The position numbers and the translations under genes are program-made. From an uncultured Spirochaetales bacterium (GTDB lineage Bacteria > Spirochaetota > Spirochaetia > Sphaerochaetales > Sphaerochaetaceae): a DNA stretch of 64,000 bases. The notes below the pieces were generated by a model, which worked only from the letters and a program-made list of their open reading frames with translations, had not been told where the DNA came from and made no database searches. The DNA is taken from positions 79,205-143,204 of the forward strand of contig CALXRC010000001.1 of NCBI GenBank assembly GCA_944390865.1. Direction: 5' to 3'. Positions 34,280 to 42,883 of the stretch are shown one piece after another. Numbering within the stretch: the stretch's first letter is position 1; each line of letters opens with the position of its first letter.

Positions 34280-34960
34280 TCAGCCTCCGAACACCTGGCC
34301 GACAGCCGCCTTGGCTGCAGCGCATTGTGCCGTGACGCTCGGCAGAACACTCGAAACGACAGGCGAACCCATATTGCCAGTGCCAGTCGTCTGCAGACCG
34401 GATATGATGTCCAGGATCTGCTCAAGCAGAGTCTTGACAGAGCCAGCCGCATTCCCAACCTTCAGCTTGCTTGAATCAATAAGCATCACAGCACCATTGT
34501 CGTCCTTGATCTCACACTTGCCGGCAGCATCCATCGTCATGCACATCTTCCCGTTGCATGATATGGACAGACCTCCATCAGCAGCGAGTTCAATCCGGAG
34601 CCCTGCCGCGTCGCAGATTGCGATCTGTCCGGCGACTGCAGTGCCGACAGGCCTATACTCCTCTCCGTATACGCCAGAAACAAAAGGATAGGCTTTGTTT
34701 CCTTCGACGAAAGAGACGACCACCATCTGGCCTTTTGTCGGAGGAATGAAAACGCCACGCCCATCTCCGTCTGCCCAGACAGGCGGGACAGGGATTTCCT
34801 TGAAAAGCTCCCCTGTCGCCTCATATGACCCAGGCTTGACGGCCTCTCCGTCGATGTAATAGCCGCGCTCTCCCGCCTCCGCATGAGTGACGCGGACAAT
34901 GCGGGGAAAGGCCAACTGGCTCAAGACAGCCTTGGCGATCTGATCGATTATTCCAGCCAT
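34280..34960 (-). CDS. Baseplate spike / assembly protein V (Mu gp45-like)
   Basis: 226 residues. The N-terminal OB-fold part (FPRIVRVTHAEAGERGYYIDGEAVKPG) and PPTKGQMVVVSFVEGNKAYPFVSGVYGEEY are typical of gpV/gp45 spikes; a beta-prism part (CNGKMCMTMDAAGKCEIKDDNGAVMLIDSSKLKVG) follows. The spike pierces the envelope at the end of tail contraction. Overlaps its upstream neighbour by 13 bases. Confidence 0.85.
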   Translation of the reverse strand: MAGIIDQIAKAVLSQLAFPRIVRVTHAEAGERGYYIDGEAVKPGSYEATGELFKEIPVPPVWADGDGRGVFIPPTKGQMVVVSFVEGNKAYPFVSGVYGEEYRPVGTAVAGQIAICDAAGLRIELAADGGLSISCNGKMCMTMDAAGKCEIKDDNGAVMLIDSSKLKVGNAAGSVKTLLEQILDIISGLQTTGTGNMGSPVVSSVLPSVTAQCAAAKAAVGQVFGG

Positions 34961-35679
34961 ATGCGCGTCCTCCTGGCATCTGCCGAGGCAGAGAGGACCG
35001 CCTCTTTGACTCGTCCCCTAGGCACCCCGTCCACAATGACCTCCTGTCCATAACCGGCAGCGACGAGATGGGCTGTCAGCCTGTCCTCTCCGAGAGTCAT
35101 CACGTCTTCAAGGTCAAGCTGCAGCGGGGAGGAATAATAGCTGGACAGATCATCGTATTCGCCAATCATGAGAATCCCATCAGAAGAAGGCAGAACCACA
35201 AGTCGCAGTCCCTCCATGGCGTTTACAGCCCTCAGAAGCGATCTGAGCACCGTCCATCCATTCTGGGCCTGGCATGAGAAGTGTGGCAATCTGATTCCAG
35301 AAAGGGCTGACGAGTCGAACTCGTCGACATCACAATCGGCCATGACGGACTCCATGATCTCGGCAGCATCCGCTTTCCGCCACGCACATGCAGGAACAAT
35401 AGTCTTCAGCCTGTCCCGATACAAATCCGAGGCAAAGATGATGTTCCTGGAATCGGACCTCGGGACGGCGAACACTCTTGCAGTTGCAACAAGGGTCCGC
35501 TCTCCAGAGCCGTCGTCATATACCACATAGACTATGTCATCAACGGCCAGCCGCTCCCCCTTTGAAAGGTCCGCCTCCACATATACCCCTGCTGAACGGC
35601 TGTGCAGCATAATCCGAGAGGTGGCGACTGCCCTGTCCTTCGTCTCAAGACTCAACGTTGCGGTTCTTGTATTGATCAT
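34948..35679 (-). CDS. Baseplate hub protein, late-control D-like
   Basis: 243 residues, occupying the position of the gpD/gp27-like hub that joins tail tube and spike. Beta-rich opening (TATLSLETKDRAVATSRIMLHS) and LVATARVFAVPRSDSRNIIF, then a YGQEVIVDG segment before the end. Shorter than P2 D. Assignment is mainly by position between the 176-residue baseplate protein and spike. Confidence 0.6.
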   Translation of the reverse strand: MINTRTATLSLETKDRAVATSRIMLHSRSAGVYVEADLSKGERLAVDDIVYVVYDDGSGERTLVATARVFAVPRSDSRNIIFASDLYRDRLKTIVPACAWRKADAAEIMESVMADCDVDEFDSSALSGIRLPHFSCQAQNGWTVLRSLLRAVNAMEGLRLVVLPSSDGILMIGEYDDLSSYYSSPLQLDLEDVMTLGEDRLTAHLVAAGYGQEVIVDGVPRGRVKEAVLSASADARRTRIWLE

Positions 35680-36206
35680 CGAATCGAGTCCTCCACTCCT
35701 TCGAGGCCTCTCACCTCCTCGTCGCTGACAGGGACCCAGTCCGCCTCCGCAGCGCTATCGTTTGATGCCGTATTCACCTGCTGTTTCTGGACGGCCGACA
35801 CCTTCGGATTGTTCTCCTTGAAGGTGATGTTCACCTGCAGGGAGTCATCCATCTCTATCGAGGTCATATAACTGAAGACGACTTCACGGATGGACAGAGC
35901 ATCGAACAGGCTCCCATAGATCTGGTAGACCACGGCCTCCTTGTCTTTGAGCGCCTTGAATGCAGAGCTGAGGCGCTGCATATCCGCATACCTCGCCGTG
36001 CCTCCGTCGTGCTCCTCATAGATCACAAGAGAGATGTCTATCTGAGCGTCTTGGAATCCGTTGAAGATCTTCTCATTGCCGCTTTCAAGCAGCATGGTCT
36101 GCTCTTTCCAGACGACTTCGTTGTTTACGGAAACGGAAGTGACGACAGCCTTCAGAGGCTTGTCATCAAGCTCGATGAGCCCACCATCTATCCTTATGCT
36201 GCTCAT
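35676..36206 (-). CDS. Baseplate/tail-tip protein following the tape measure gene
   Basis: 176 residues: SSIRIDGGLIELDDKPLKAVVTSVSVNNEVVWKEQTML at the start and VSYMTSIEMDDSLQVNITFKE-like text later, a pattern seen in small proteins that adapt the tube end to the hub (in the position of LysM/gp53-type genes). No catalytic motif. Overlaps both neighbours by 4 bases. Confidence 0.5.
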   Translation of the reverse strand: MSSIRIDGGLIELDDKPLKAVVTSVSVNNEVVWKEQTMLLESGNEKIFNGFQDAQIDISLVIYEEHDGGTARYADMQRLSSAFKALKDKEAVVYQIYGSLFDALSIREVVFSYMTSIEMDDSLQVNITFKENNPKVSAVQKQQVNTASNDSAAEADWVPVSDEEVRGLEGVEDSIR

Positions 36207-38533
36207 GCTGTCTGCTCCCTTTCTATCTGCTCACGCAGGTCTCGGATGAATCTGATGGCCTCCTCGATGTCATCAGTCTGCGGAATGCTGAGAGACTGGA
36301 TCGTGATGGTGCTGCCCTCCTTCCTGTTCTGCACGCTCGTGCGGATATCATCGACTATGTCCCTGATTGCAGAGAGGACAGATCCAGACTCCTCGCTCGT
36401 GATGACAACCGGTGTCTGGAACTGCATGGCAGATCCGTCATCCACCACCATCTGGTCCCAGCCTGCCGGCTGCGTCCAGGTCGTGTCGGCCGTACCATAA
36501 GTCGGAAAGTCAATGATGTTGTCAGGCATGGCCCAGGATGTGCCCATGTTCAGATCCGCTTCCAGATCGTCGATGCTTGTTGTATCGATGCCGCCCTCTA
36601 CGACAGCCTGGAAAGATTCAATATCCTTGGCTATGTCTGCAGAGATGGCATCCATGTCTGCGCCTGCTTCTATTACAGGTGCCGCTGTAACAGGTTCTGC
36701 AACCTGTATCGGCTCAGACGTGTAGTCGGCATCCGCTATGAACTCGCCGATATCATCACTGTCAGTCTCCCATCCCAGAAATCCGCCTATCTTGTCTGCA
36801 AGCCACCTGAACGGTGTGGTGACCCAGTTCACAAACTTGGTCACACCTGCAGTGATTGTCTCAAAGGCAGAGGTGAAGATGCCTTTCACCGCTTCCCAGA
36901 GGTTGGCAAAGAACGCCTTGATCTGGTCCCAGTGCTTGTACACCTGATAAGCAGCCGTGCCGATGGCTATAACGGCCGCGATGACTATGCCAACAGGGCC
37001 GAGTGCTGCAGTCATGGCAGAGCCTATGGTCCTGGCGACAGCCAGGATGCCGGATCCGAACGCAGTCAGAGCCTGAAAAACAGAAGAGCCAAATCCAAGG
37101 ATGATGCTGCCCATGCCTCTGAAAAGAGAGGTGACCATCGTGGCTCCTGATTTGAGAAGAGACATGACTCCCCCTGCCTGCTGTGTCATGGCAACGAAAG
37201 TCGCAAGCTGGGCAGCTACATTGAGGGCAGTTCCACCGATTCCAAGCAGGCCGTCTGCAGCCATCGCTGCCCCGCTGACAATCGTGCCAAAGAACCCTCC
37301 AATGTCAGTGTCGAGGAATGCGGATACAGTGTTGTAGAAAGATGTCTGGACATCAGCGAAGAATCCACGCATCGTCGTTGTGGAAGATCCCAGGCGTGCC
37401 TGCATGGCTGCCCTGGCATTGTCCATCCTGGCGACCTTGTCCGCGTAGGTATCACTCATGCGCTCGGCCATCGAAGCAGACTCCCCCTCCGCGTCGGCCA
37501 CTGCCTGATAGTTGGATTCCAAAGATTCCAAACCGGTCATCAGGAGAGTAAGTGCCCTCGACCCTTCCTGCCCGAAAGCCGTGTCGAAAGCCATCTGCAT
37601 CTGCGGAGCCATGTCCGAGATGCTGCCAAACCTGTCCTGGATGTTCTGCAGGGTGCCAATGACACTCATCTGGCCAGACTCGTCATAAGCTATGTCGAAA
37701 CCCAGAGACTGCGATGCCTTGAGCATCTGTGCCATCATGGACGCGAAAGATGTTCCTGCCTGAGATCCGGTCAGGCCGCTCGTGTTCAGCTGGCCTATGA
37801 TTGTAGAGATCTCCTCCCATTCAATCTTGTAACGCTGTGCTGTCGGGATTGCATACTTCAGACCTTCTGAAAGCTGGTTCAGATTCGCTATCTGGAAGAG
37901 CCCCTGTGTCTTGGCAACGACATCCGACAGCCGCTGCAGCTCCACAGCGCTGTCTAGGCTCTTGTCGCCCATGGTATTGTACGCCATGGCAAGAAGCTCA
38001 GCCGCATCACTGGCCTCGCCCATCGTGCCTTTTGCAAGAATGAAAGCCTGGCTGGTGGCATCCATGGCCGCCCCGGCTTTCAGCCCAGCAGAAAGCATGC
38101 TGTAAGATGTCCTGGCAAAATCGGCAGCGCTGGCCGTCGCAAGCGCCGCACCTTCGGCAGCACCGCTGCCCCAGTCCAGGGCACGCTGCCTGAGAGCTTC
38201 CATCGTCTTGGCATAGTCGCCATCGATGGACAATTCAGGAGTGACGACAGTCGAGGCTGCAGCAAGTGCGGACTCAAGAGACGAAGCCTCTTCAGCAGGG
38301 GCCCGAAGAAGATTCTGCAAGCCCTGCCTGTACTGCTCTGTCTGGCTTGCGATGATGGACAGCTGGGTGGCCGTCTGCATCGCCATTCCGCCTCTCGTCT
38401 GGAAGTCGGCCATGGCGGCATTCATCCCGTTGAAGGCGGATCTGTAGGCCTTCTGGGCTGCAGAAAGTCCAGCCGTGAACTCTCCTGCGTCGAAGGCCAC
38501 TCTAACATTGGCAATGAATTCCCTGATGCTCAT
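36203..38533 (-). CDS. Tape measure protein
   Basis: 776 residues. N-terminal and central Ala/Ser/Gln/Met-rich helices (residues 20-370), with the phage tail tape-measure core pattern (DGDYAKTMEALRQRALDWGSG, SGLTGSQAGTSFASMMAQML), then a hydrophobic stretch (about 440-545, GLAVARTIGSAMTAALGPVGIVIAAVIAIG-like) and a coiled C-terminus. It sets tail length and is ejected first. At roughly 1.5 angstrom per residue the tail would be about 115 nm. The gene starts inside the stop of the frameshift product of the tail chaperone gene. Confidence 0.92.
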   Translation of the reverse strand: MSIREFIANVRVAFDAGEFTAGLSAAQKAYRSAFNGMNAAMADFQTRGGMAMQTATQLSIIASQTEQYRQGLQNLLRAPAEEASSLESALAAASTVVTPELSIDGDYAKTMEALRQRALDWGSGAAEGAALATASAADFARTSYSMLSAGLKAGAAMDATSQAFILAKGTMGEASDAAELLAMAYNTMGDKSLDSAVELQRLSDVVAKTQGLFQIANLNQLSEGLKYAIPTAQRYKIEWEEISTIIGQLNTSGLTGSQAGTSFASMMAQMLKASQSLGFDIAYDESGQMSVIGTLQNIQDRFGSISDMAPQMQMAFDTAFGQEGSRALTLLMTGLESLESNYQAVADAEGESASMAERMSDTYADKVARMDNARAAMQARLGSSTTTMRGFFADVQTSFYNTVSAFLDTDIGGFFGTIVSGAAMAADGLLGIGGTALNVAAQLATFVAMTQQAGGVMSLLKSGATMVTSLFRGMGSIILGFGSSVFQALTAFGSGILAVARTIGSAMTAALGPVGIVIAAVIAIGTAAYQVYKHWDQIKAFFANLWEAVKGIFTSAFETITAGVTKFVNWVTTPFRWLADKIGGFLGWETDSDDIGEFIADADYTSEPIQVAEPVTAAPVIEAGADMDAISADIAKDIESFQAVVEGGIDTTSIDDLEADLNMGTSWAMPDNIIDFPTYGTADTTWTQPAGWDQMVVDDGSAMQFQTPVVITSEESGSVLSAIRDIVDDIRTSVQNRKEGSTITIQSLSIPQTDDIEEAIRFIRDLREQIEREQTA

Positions 38534-38739
38534 TTCCGTCTCCTTGTGGAACCGAATACCTTTGCCATGGCCTCTGCCATGACTCCCACTTCAAGGTCAC
38601 GGGCGAAACTTGCTTCGGCCTGAGCCTTATAGAGCTCTTCAAGCGTTGCGTCAGACCTAAGCTCCTCGCCTGTGAACCTTCTTATGAACAGCCTTGCCTT
38701 TTCTAAATCCGAGAGCTGCGGCTTGCGATCGCAGTTCCG
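38530..38739 (-). CDS. Tail assembly chaperone, -1 frameshift extension (GT-like)
   Basis: Open frame of 69 codons in the -1 frame, without its own start, ending TGA at 38530-38532 inside the tape-measure start (ATGA). It reads RNCDRKPQLSDLEKARLFIRR near its beginning and ends KVFGSTRRRK. It would be joined to the upstream frame at the slippery heptamer T-TTT-TTC (38745-38739), giving a 170-residue fusion. Position directly before the tape measure is the position of lambda G-T and the Mu gp41/42 frameshift pair. Confidence 0.8.
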   Translation of the reverse strand, partial: RNCDRKPQLSDLEKARLFIRRFTGEELRSDATLEELYKAQAEASFARDLEVGVMAEAMAKVFGSTRRRK

Positions 38740-39041
38740 AAAAAAGGCGAGACGTTCTCATTAACGAAATCCGCGACGACAGGCGGATATGCAGCAAGCT
38801 CATTGATGATCTCGGCCGCCGCAGGATGTACGATCAGGCCTGCCAGCAAATTGCTCTGCGCTGTGATGGACGACTTGGGCACAGCCTTCGTGTAGGCCTC
38901 CATGTCCGCAACTGATGGACGGCGGTAGATGAACTCCAGCTCGTGCTTCTTGCCCTCGTGATCACAGAAATTGATCTCTCCGAGATACAGCTCAGCATCT
39001 GGATTCTGAGCCTTGATCTTCTCGATTGTTTCTTTGGTCAT
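38703..39041 (-). CDS. Tail assembly chaperone, zero-frame product (G-like)
   Basis: 112 residues: TKETIEKIKAQNPDAELYLGEINFCDHEGKKHELEFIYRRPSVADME, ending SRSSRI. The slippery site is codons 100-101 (TTT TTC, preceded by T). Such proteins coat the tape measure during tail assembly and are made in excess over the fused form. It follows the tube gene by 12 bases. Confidence 0.8.
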   Translation of the reverse strand: MTKETIEKIKAQNPDAELYLGEINFCDHEGKKHELEFIYRRPSVADMEAYTKAVPKSSITAQSNLLAGLIVHPAAAEIINELAAYPPVVADFVNENVSPFFGTAIASRSSRI

Positions 39042-39053
39042 ATCCTTTTCTCC

Positions 39054-39482
39054 TTATATAGCTGTGTAGATAGGCTTGCCGTTGATCTTCATCACGGCCG
39101 TCTGCTTGCCTTCGATCTTCACGGTCACCTCGTCATCTTTCGCGACGCTGGGAGTCACCTTGGTGATCTTCACAGACAGCTGATGTGTGACGATCGGGGC
39201 ACCTGTCTGGGCAAAGCTGACAATGACAGGCATGGGATCCATGGCAAGAATCCCCCTGATTCCCGCAGCAGCATTGAGGAGGTTGTATTCCTCAAGGCTC
39301 ATCGTGCAGTCGAAGGATCCCTCATAGGCCTTCCTGGCATATCCCCGAGGGATGCCCTTCATGTCCGTCTTGATCTCGACATCTTTTGAGCCGTCGTAGT
39401 TGATCTCGCTTATGGTGCAGGCCGTTCCAACTGGAGTCTGCAGTTTCATCGACTCGAAGTCGTATGTGCGTCCGTTTATCAT
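39054..39482 (-). CDS. Tail tube protein (Mu gpM-like)
   Basis: 142 residues. INGRTYDFESMKLQTP at the start and YEGSFDCTMSLEEYNLL and VKITKVTPSVAKDDEVTVKIEG later fit the tube fold of Mu/P2-type contractile tails. Follows the sheath gene with a 4-base overlap and precedes the frameshifted chaperone, the standard order. Confidence 0.85.
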   Translation of the reverse strand: MINGRTYDFESMKLQTPVGTACTISEINYDGSKDVEIKTDMKGIPRGYARKAYEGSFDCTMSLEEYNLLNAAAGIRGILAMDPMPVIVSFAQTGAPIVTHQLSVKITKVTPSVAKDDEVTVKIEGKQTAVMKINGKPIYTAI

Positions 39483-40894
39483 TCGTTTCCTCCTGAAGAA
39501 AGATTCGGATTGCTGTAGCTGATGGTGTTCTCGATGAAGCTCATCTTGCCCAGAGGCACAATGCGGATCGTGGTCCTCAGGGTCTCAGTCGACAGCAGGT
39601 CCTGATCCTCGTCGATATCGACCTCATAACTGCTGATCTGTCCTGCGGCGACCATGTTGTCGAGCACCTGCTCCGTGATCGCCTTGAACATATCAAGACC
39701 TTCCGCACTTCCATCTGCGCCTATGGTCACCGTGCTGTTGATGTAGCTCAGCTGGGCGATCCTCACGTTCTTGCATGCGAGGTCCATGACCCTGCGCCTT
39801 TCCTCAAGGCCGAAGTCTGATGTCGCCTCTGCGAACATGCGGCCATGGGTGATGTACACTCCAGTAAGCCCGATATACTGGCAGAGCGTCAGATATCCTG
39901 CATTGTCGAGCGCATTGATATGGCCGTCATTAAGACCGTCAGGCATCAGCCTCAGGATGCCGGACAGCGCCGATGAGCCTACATGGTCGACCGGTTCCAT
40001 CACGTCCTTCTGGGCGCTCATGCCGCAGCTCCAGCCAAGGGCTCCCCTGACATCGATCGCGCCATAAGGGTCAGAACACTCCACCCATCCAGCACAGACC
40101 TGGACTCTTCCTCCGACAGTGGTCCCCCTCTCGCTTCCGGTCAGGGCAGTAACCCAGTCATCGACAGTCTCCTCGTCATCGAGGTAACGGGCCTGAGCCT
40201 TGAAATGGATATACCTGTAGTTGTTCATGGCTTCGGTCGCCTTGGTGTCCAGCGCGGCCCAGAGCGTGGCGTCGGAAACGCCCGCAATAGCGATCCACTC
40301 GTAGTCATATGCAGAGTTGAGCAGCGTATCGACTGCTGCCAGAATCTCGGCATTACTTGCCTTCGGAGCCTCTGTCATGAAGGTGTAGGTGTCTCCAGCT
40401 ACGAACTCGCTCTCCTCTGCTGCAGTGAAAGTGAGTGTTATCCCCGTGCCAGGGATTTCATAACTTCCTCCAGTCGGTATCGTGAAGTGCTTCTGGTCCA
40501 CGCCATCGAGAGTGATGTGGGCGATGGCAGCATTGAGCAGGCCGCCCTCCTCGATCGTGATGATGACCTCATAGTCATTCCTGGGACTTCCGGACGCAAC
40601 CACAGTCGCCTTGCCGGATCCGGTATGGGCAACCTGCCCGATAGCGCCCTCTGTCGTGCCTTCAAGTCCGATGGCATAAACTGTCGTGCTCGCCATGGAC
40701 AAAGCCTGGACAAGGACATCACACAGAGGCCCATCGACCAGCTTCTCCTTCGCGTCGGCGGCCGTGGTCAGCGTGATGATTCCCCCTGTCGGTGCGGCAC
40801 AGACTCCGACTGCTCCGAAGATTCCAGTCGCAGATGCCGGTGACACTCCAAGAGCACCATCCAGGATAGTATTTTTGACATATCCTTTACTCAT
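39479..40894 (-). CDS. Contractile tail sheath protein (Mu gpL-like)
   Basis: 471 residues from ATG 40894, chosen because GGAGG lies 8 bases upstream (a version from 40909 adds 5 residues). ASATGIFGAVGVCAAPTGGIITLTTAADAKEKLVDGPLCDVL fits sheath N-terminal domains; MDLACKNVRIAQLSYINS and DEDQDLLSTETLRTTIRIVPLG near the end fit the conserved C-terminal handshake domain. It makes this phage a myovirus. Confidence 0.88.
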   Translation of the reverse strand: MSKGYVKNTILDGALGVSPASATGIFGAVGVCAAPTGGIITLTTAADAKEKLVDGPLCDVLVQALSMASTTVYAIGLEGTTEGAIGQVAHTGSGKATVVASGSPRNDYEVIITIEEGGLLNAAIAHITLDGVDQKHFTIPTGGSYEIPGTGITLTFTAAEESEFVAGDTYTFMTEAPKASNAEILAAVDTLLNSAYDYEWIAIAGVSDATLWAALDTKATEAMNNYRYIHFKAQARYLDDEETVDDWVTALTGSERGTTVGGRVQVCAGWVECSDPYGAIDVRGALGWSCGMSAQKDVMEPVDHVGSSALSGILRLMPDGLNDGHINALDNAGYLTLCQYIGLTGVYITHGRMFAEATSDFGLEERRRVMDLACKNVRIAQLSYINSTVTIGADGSAEGLDMFKAITEQVLDNMVAAGQISSYEVDIDEDQDLLSTETLRTTIRIVPLGKMSFIENTISYSNPNLSSGGNE

Positions 40895-41082
40895 TTCTTT
40901 CTCCTCCAACTTCCTGCGGGTGCGGCAAGGAAGTCCGCAACCGCCTTGTCGTACTCGGCCTTGGTCATTGCCTTTCCATCAGCCCACCCGTTTCTGAGAC
41001 AGACGGCTTCATGGATCGCGCTGTCGGTCATGAAGGTCTCTATGGGCTGCATGACCTCGCCATTTTCTTTCTTGTTCATCAA
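40891..41082 (-). CDS. Small phage protein before the sheath gene
   Basis: 63 residues, containing DSAIHEAVCLRNGWADGKAMTKAEYDKAVADFL, and ending GSWRRKK. Mu has a small gene (gp38) here too, but I see no clear sequence match. Overlaps the sheath start and the upstream stop by 4 bases each. Confidence 0.6.
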   Translation of the reverse strand: MMNKKENGEVMQPIETFMTDSAIHEAVCLRNGWADGKAMTKAEYDKAVADFLAAPAGSWRRKK

Positions 41083-41975
41083 ACCTCCTTGCCGATCACG
41101 TCGGCCTTTCTGATGCTTGGTATCTCTTCAGGTGCCCTGTATGCCGGGGCTTCCAAAACGCAGACGACAGCCAGCGTTGATGCTCCGGCCATCTCTCCGC
41201 TCTCGAATCCAGCGACCTGGAGCTTGGTATTGAACGCATAATCATCCATTGAAGATGACGGAACATATGGCACCACCGGCCATATGATGTCCTCACAGTC
41301 TGCGATGCTCTGAGCGTATGCGGTAACAGTCAGCGTCCACCTGGCGATTCCTTTTGCCTTGGCCTCCCAGCGCTTCCCATCTTTGATGCCGAAGACACGC
41401 CTGGCGTCACTCTTATCAAAGTCCGCCTTGGCTGCTGTGATCGTCACGAAAGGAAGCTTGTGGCCAAACAGCCAGCGCCTGGCTTCCGCCTCGCTGGTCG
41501 TGACAGCAAGACTCTCAGGAAAGAGCTGGGCTATGGACCGCATGGCCTTTGACAGCGGCTGGGAAAAAGGAGAAAAACCACTGCTGCCATCAGCCAGGTG
41601 CGGCCAAGATGTCATCAGCACCCATATCCTCAGCCCTTTCCTGAAAGCCTCATCGTCGTATGCACTTTTCGCGCTCACTTCCAAAGGAAGCCTCCCTTCT
41701 CCAGGAAGGTTCCTGATCGCATCGATTCCCCTGTCGAGGATGTCGACAATCCCCCTGTCTGACGAAACAGCCAGGAAGTAGATGGCAAGATCCACCTTCT
41801 CGCTGTCACCTGCTACAGGGCTGACCAGGAAAAGCGGCGTGGAGGCGTATCGATTGGACGCGACAGTGATGGACAGGATCCCTTCAAAGGGGTCCACATA
41901 TACAGCCGGGCAGGCTCCGTCGAAAGCCTTCTCAAGCCCCGCGACCGCCTTCATCTGCACTTCCCTCATCGTCAT
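41079..41975 (-). CDS. Phage tail-completion region protein (Mu gp37-like position)
   Basis: 298 residues from ATG 41975, which overlaps the previous stop (ATGA); the longer frame from 42089 is overlap. REVQMKAVAGLEKAFDGACPAVYVDPFEGIL at the start. Mixed alpha/beta, no known catalytic motif. Position between the virion-morphogenesis (gpG-like) gene and sheath is that of gp37, whose domain (DUF1834) usually is shorter. Possible head-tail connector component. Confidence 0.5.
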   Translation of the reverse strand: MTMREVQMKAVAGLEKAFDGACPAVYVDPFEGILSITVASNRYASTPLFLVSPVAGDSEKVDLAIYFLAVSSDRGIVDILDRGIDAIRNLPGEGRLPLEVSAKSAYDDEAFRKGLRIWVLMTSWPHLADGSSGFSPFSQPLSKAMRSIAQLFPESLAVTTSEAEARRWLFGHKLPFVTITAAKADFDKSDARRVFGIKDGKRWEAKAKGIARWTLTVTAYAQSIADCEDIIWPVVPYVPSSSMDDYAFNTKLQVAGFESGEMAGASTLAVVCVLEAPAYRAPEEIPSIRKADVIGKEV

Positions 41976-42421
41976 ACTCTTGCCAACCTCACTGTGAAAT
42001 CCTCGAGGATGTCCTCGATTCCCTGTTTCTCCTCCGGCCCCATTCCCAGATAAGGACGTGCCGGGACGTTCTTTTCTTTCCACCCCCACTGATGCACTGC
42101 CGCATAGACCATGTTCGAGCCGTAGTAGATCCCTTCATTGGTGATCATGTAGCTGATCGAATGATGCAACCGCCTCTCAGGCCCCATGAGGATGTCCCGT
42201 CGATCTCCGGAGTTACGGACACGCTTCTCGTACTTCTCGGACCAGGGCTTCATCTGCTGCCCTTCAGGAGTCTTGTGCTCCTCGATGTGGTTCCGTGCGA
42301 TCTCTGCCATCTCCAGGCCTATCGATTTCTCAAGCCTGTTGAGGTCGTCAGCTTTGAGATCCCTCGTCCACTCTTCGAAGCTGCCAGACTCGATCTTGAT
42401 CTTCAGTGTCGATCCAGCCAT
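41972..42421 (-). CDS. Phage virion morphogenesis protein (Mu gpG-like)
   Basis: 149 residues from ATG 42421, overlapping the preceding TGA by one base. SGSFEEWTRDLKADDLNRLEKSIGLEMAEIARNHIEEHKTPEG, KPWSEKYEKRV, then HSISYMITNEGIYYGSNMVYAAVHQWGWK match the tail-completion/virion-morphogenesis family (HQxG motif). Needed for tail attachment or completion. Confidence 0.88.
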   Translation of the reverse strand: MAGSTLKIKIESGSFEEWTRDLKADDLNRLEKSIGLEMAEIARNHIEEHKTPEGQQMKPWSEKYEKRVRNSGDRRDILMGPERRLHHSISYMITNEGIYYGSNMVYAAVHQWGWKEKNVPARPYLGMGPEEKQGIEDILEDFTVRLARV

Positions 42422-42861
42422 CAGTGCCCTATTCCACCAGGCAGAAGGAACTCCGAATAACCATCGATGATCGCTGAGCTGTCGTCGTCCATCGCCTCTA
42501 TTCCACCTCCTGACGAGGCGCTCCCATTGCTGTTCTCCACCGATGATCCGCCACTTGCCAGAGCTTCCAGAAGCATGATCGCCCTCTTGTACCTGGCATC
42601 GGCATTCTCTTCTCCTGGACGCTCGTTCAGAAGGTAGAGTGTGATGTCGCGGCATATCGGGACCAAGGAGCCTGCCAGCCTTGCAGGAGGGTCTACAGGC
42701 TTCCCGTCCTCTCCGATGAGAACGGGAAGATATGTCCTGATGATCGATGACGCATCCGAGATGGCAGCCTTCACCCTGTCCTCGTTGAGGGAGCCGTCGC
42801 GAAGGCGCGGTAGCCTCTCCTCATCCCTCAGTTTCAATTCGTCAAGGGTGATGTAGTCCAT
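42421..42861 (-). CDS. DUF1320 head-tail connector protein (Mu gp36)
   Basis: 146 residues; the opening DYITLDELKLR and the DASSIIRTYLPV...RDITLYLLNERP...YKRAIMLLEALASG pattern is DUF1320/gp36. It is a small helical connector between capsid and tail genes. Follows the major capsid gene by 22 bases. Confidence 0.88.
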   Translation of the reverse strand: MDYITLDELKLRDEERLPRLRDGSLNEDRVKAAISDASSIIRTYLPVLIGEDGKPVDPPARLAGSLVPICRDITLYLLNERPGEENADARYKRAIMLLEALASGGSSVENSNGSASSGGGIEAMDDDSSAIIDGYSEFLLPGGIGH

Positions 42862-42883
42862 CTCCGCACCTCCTCACTCAGCT

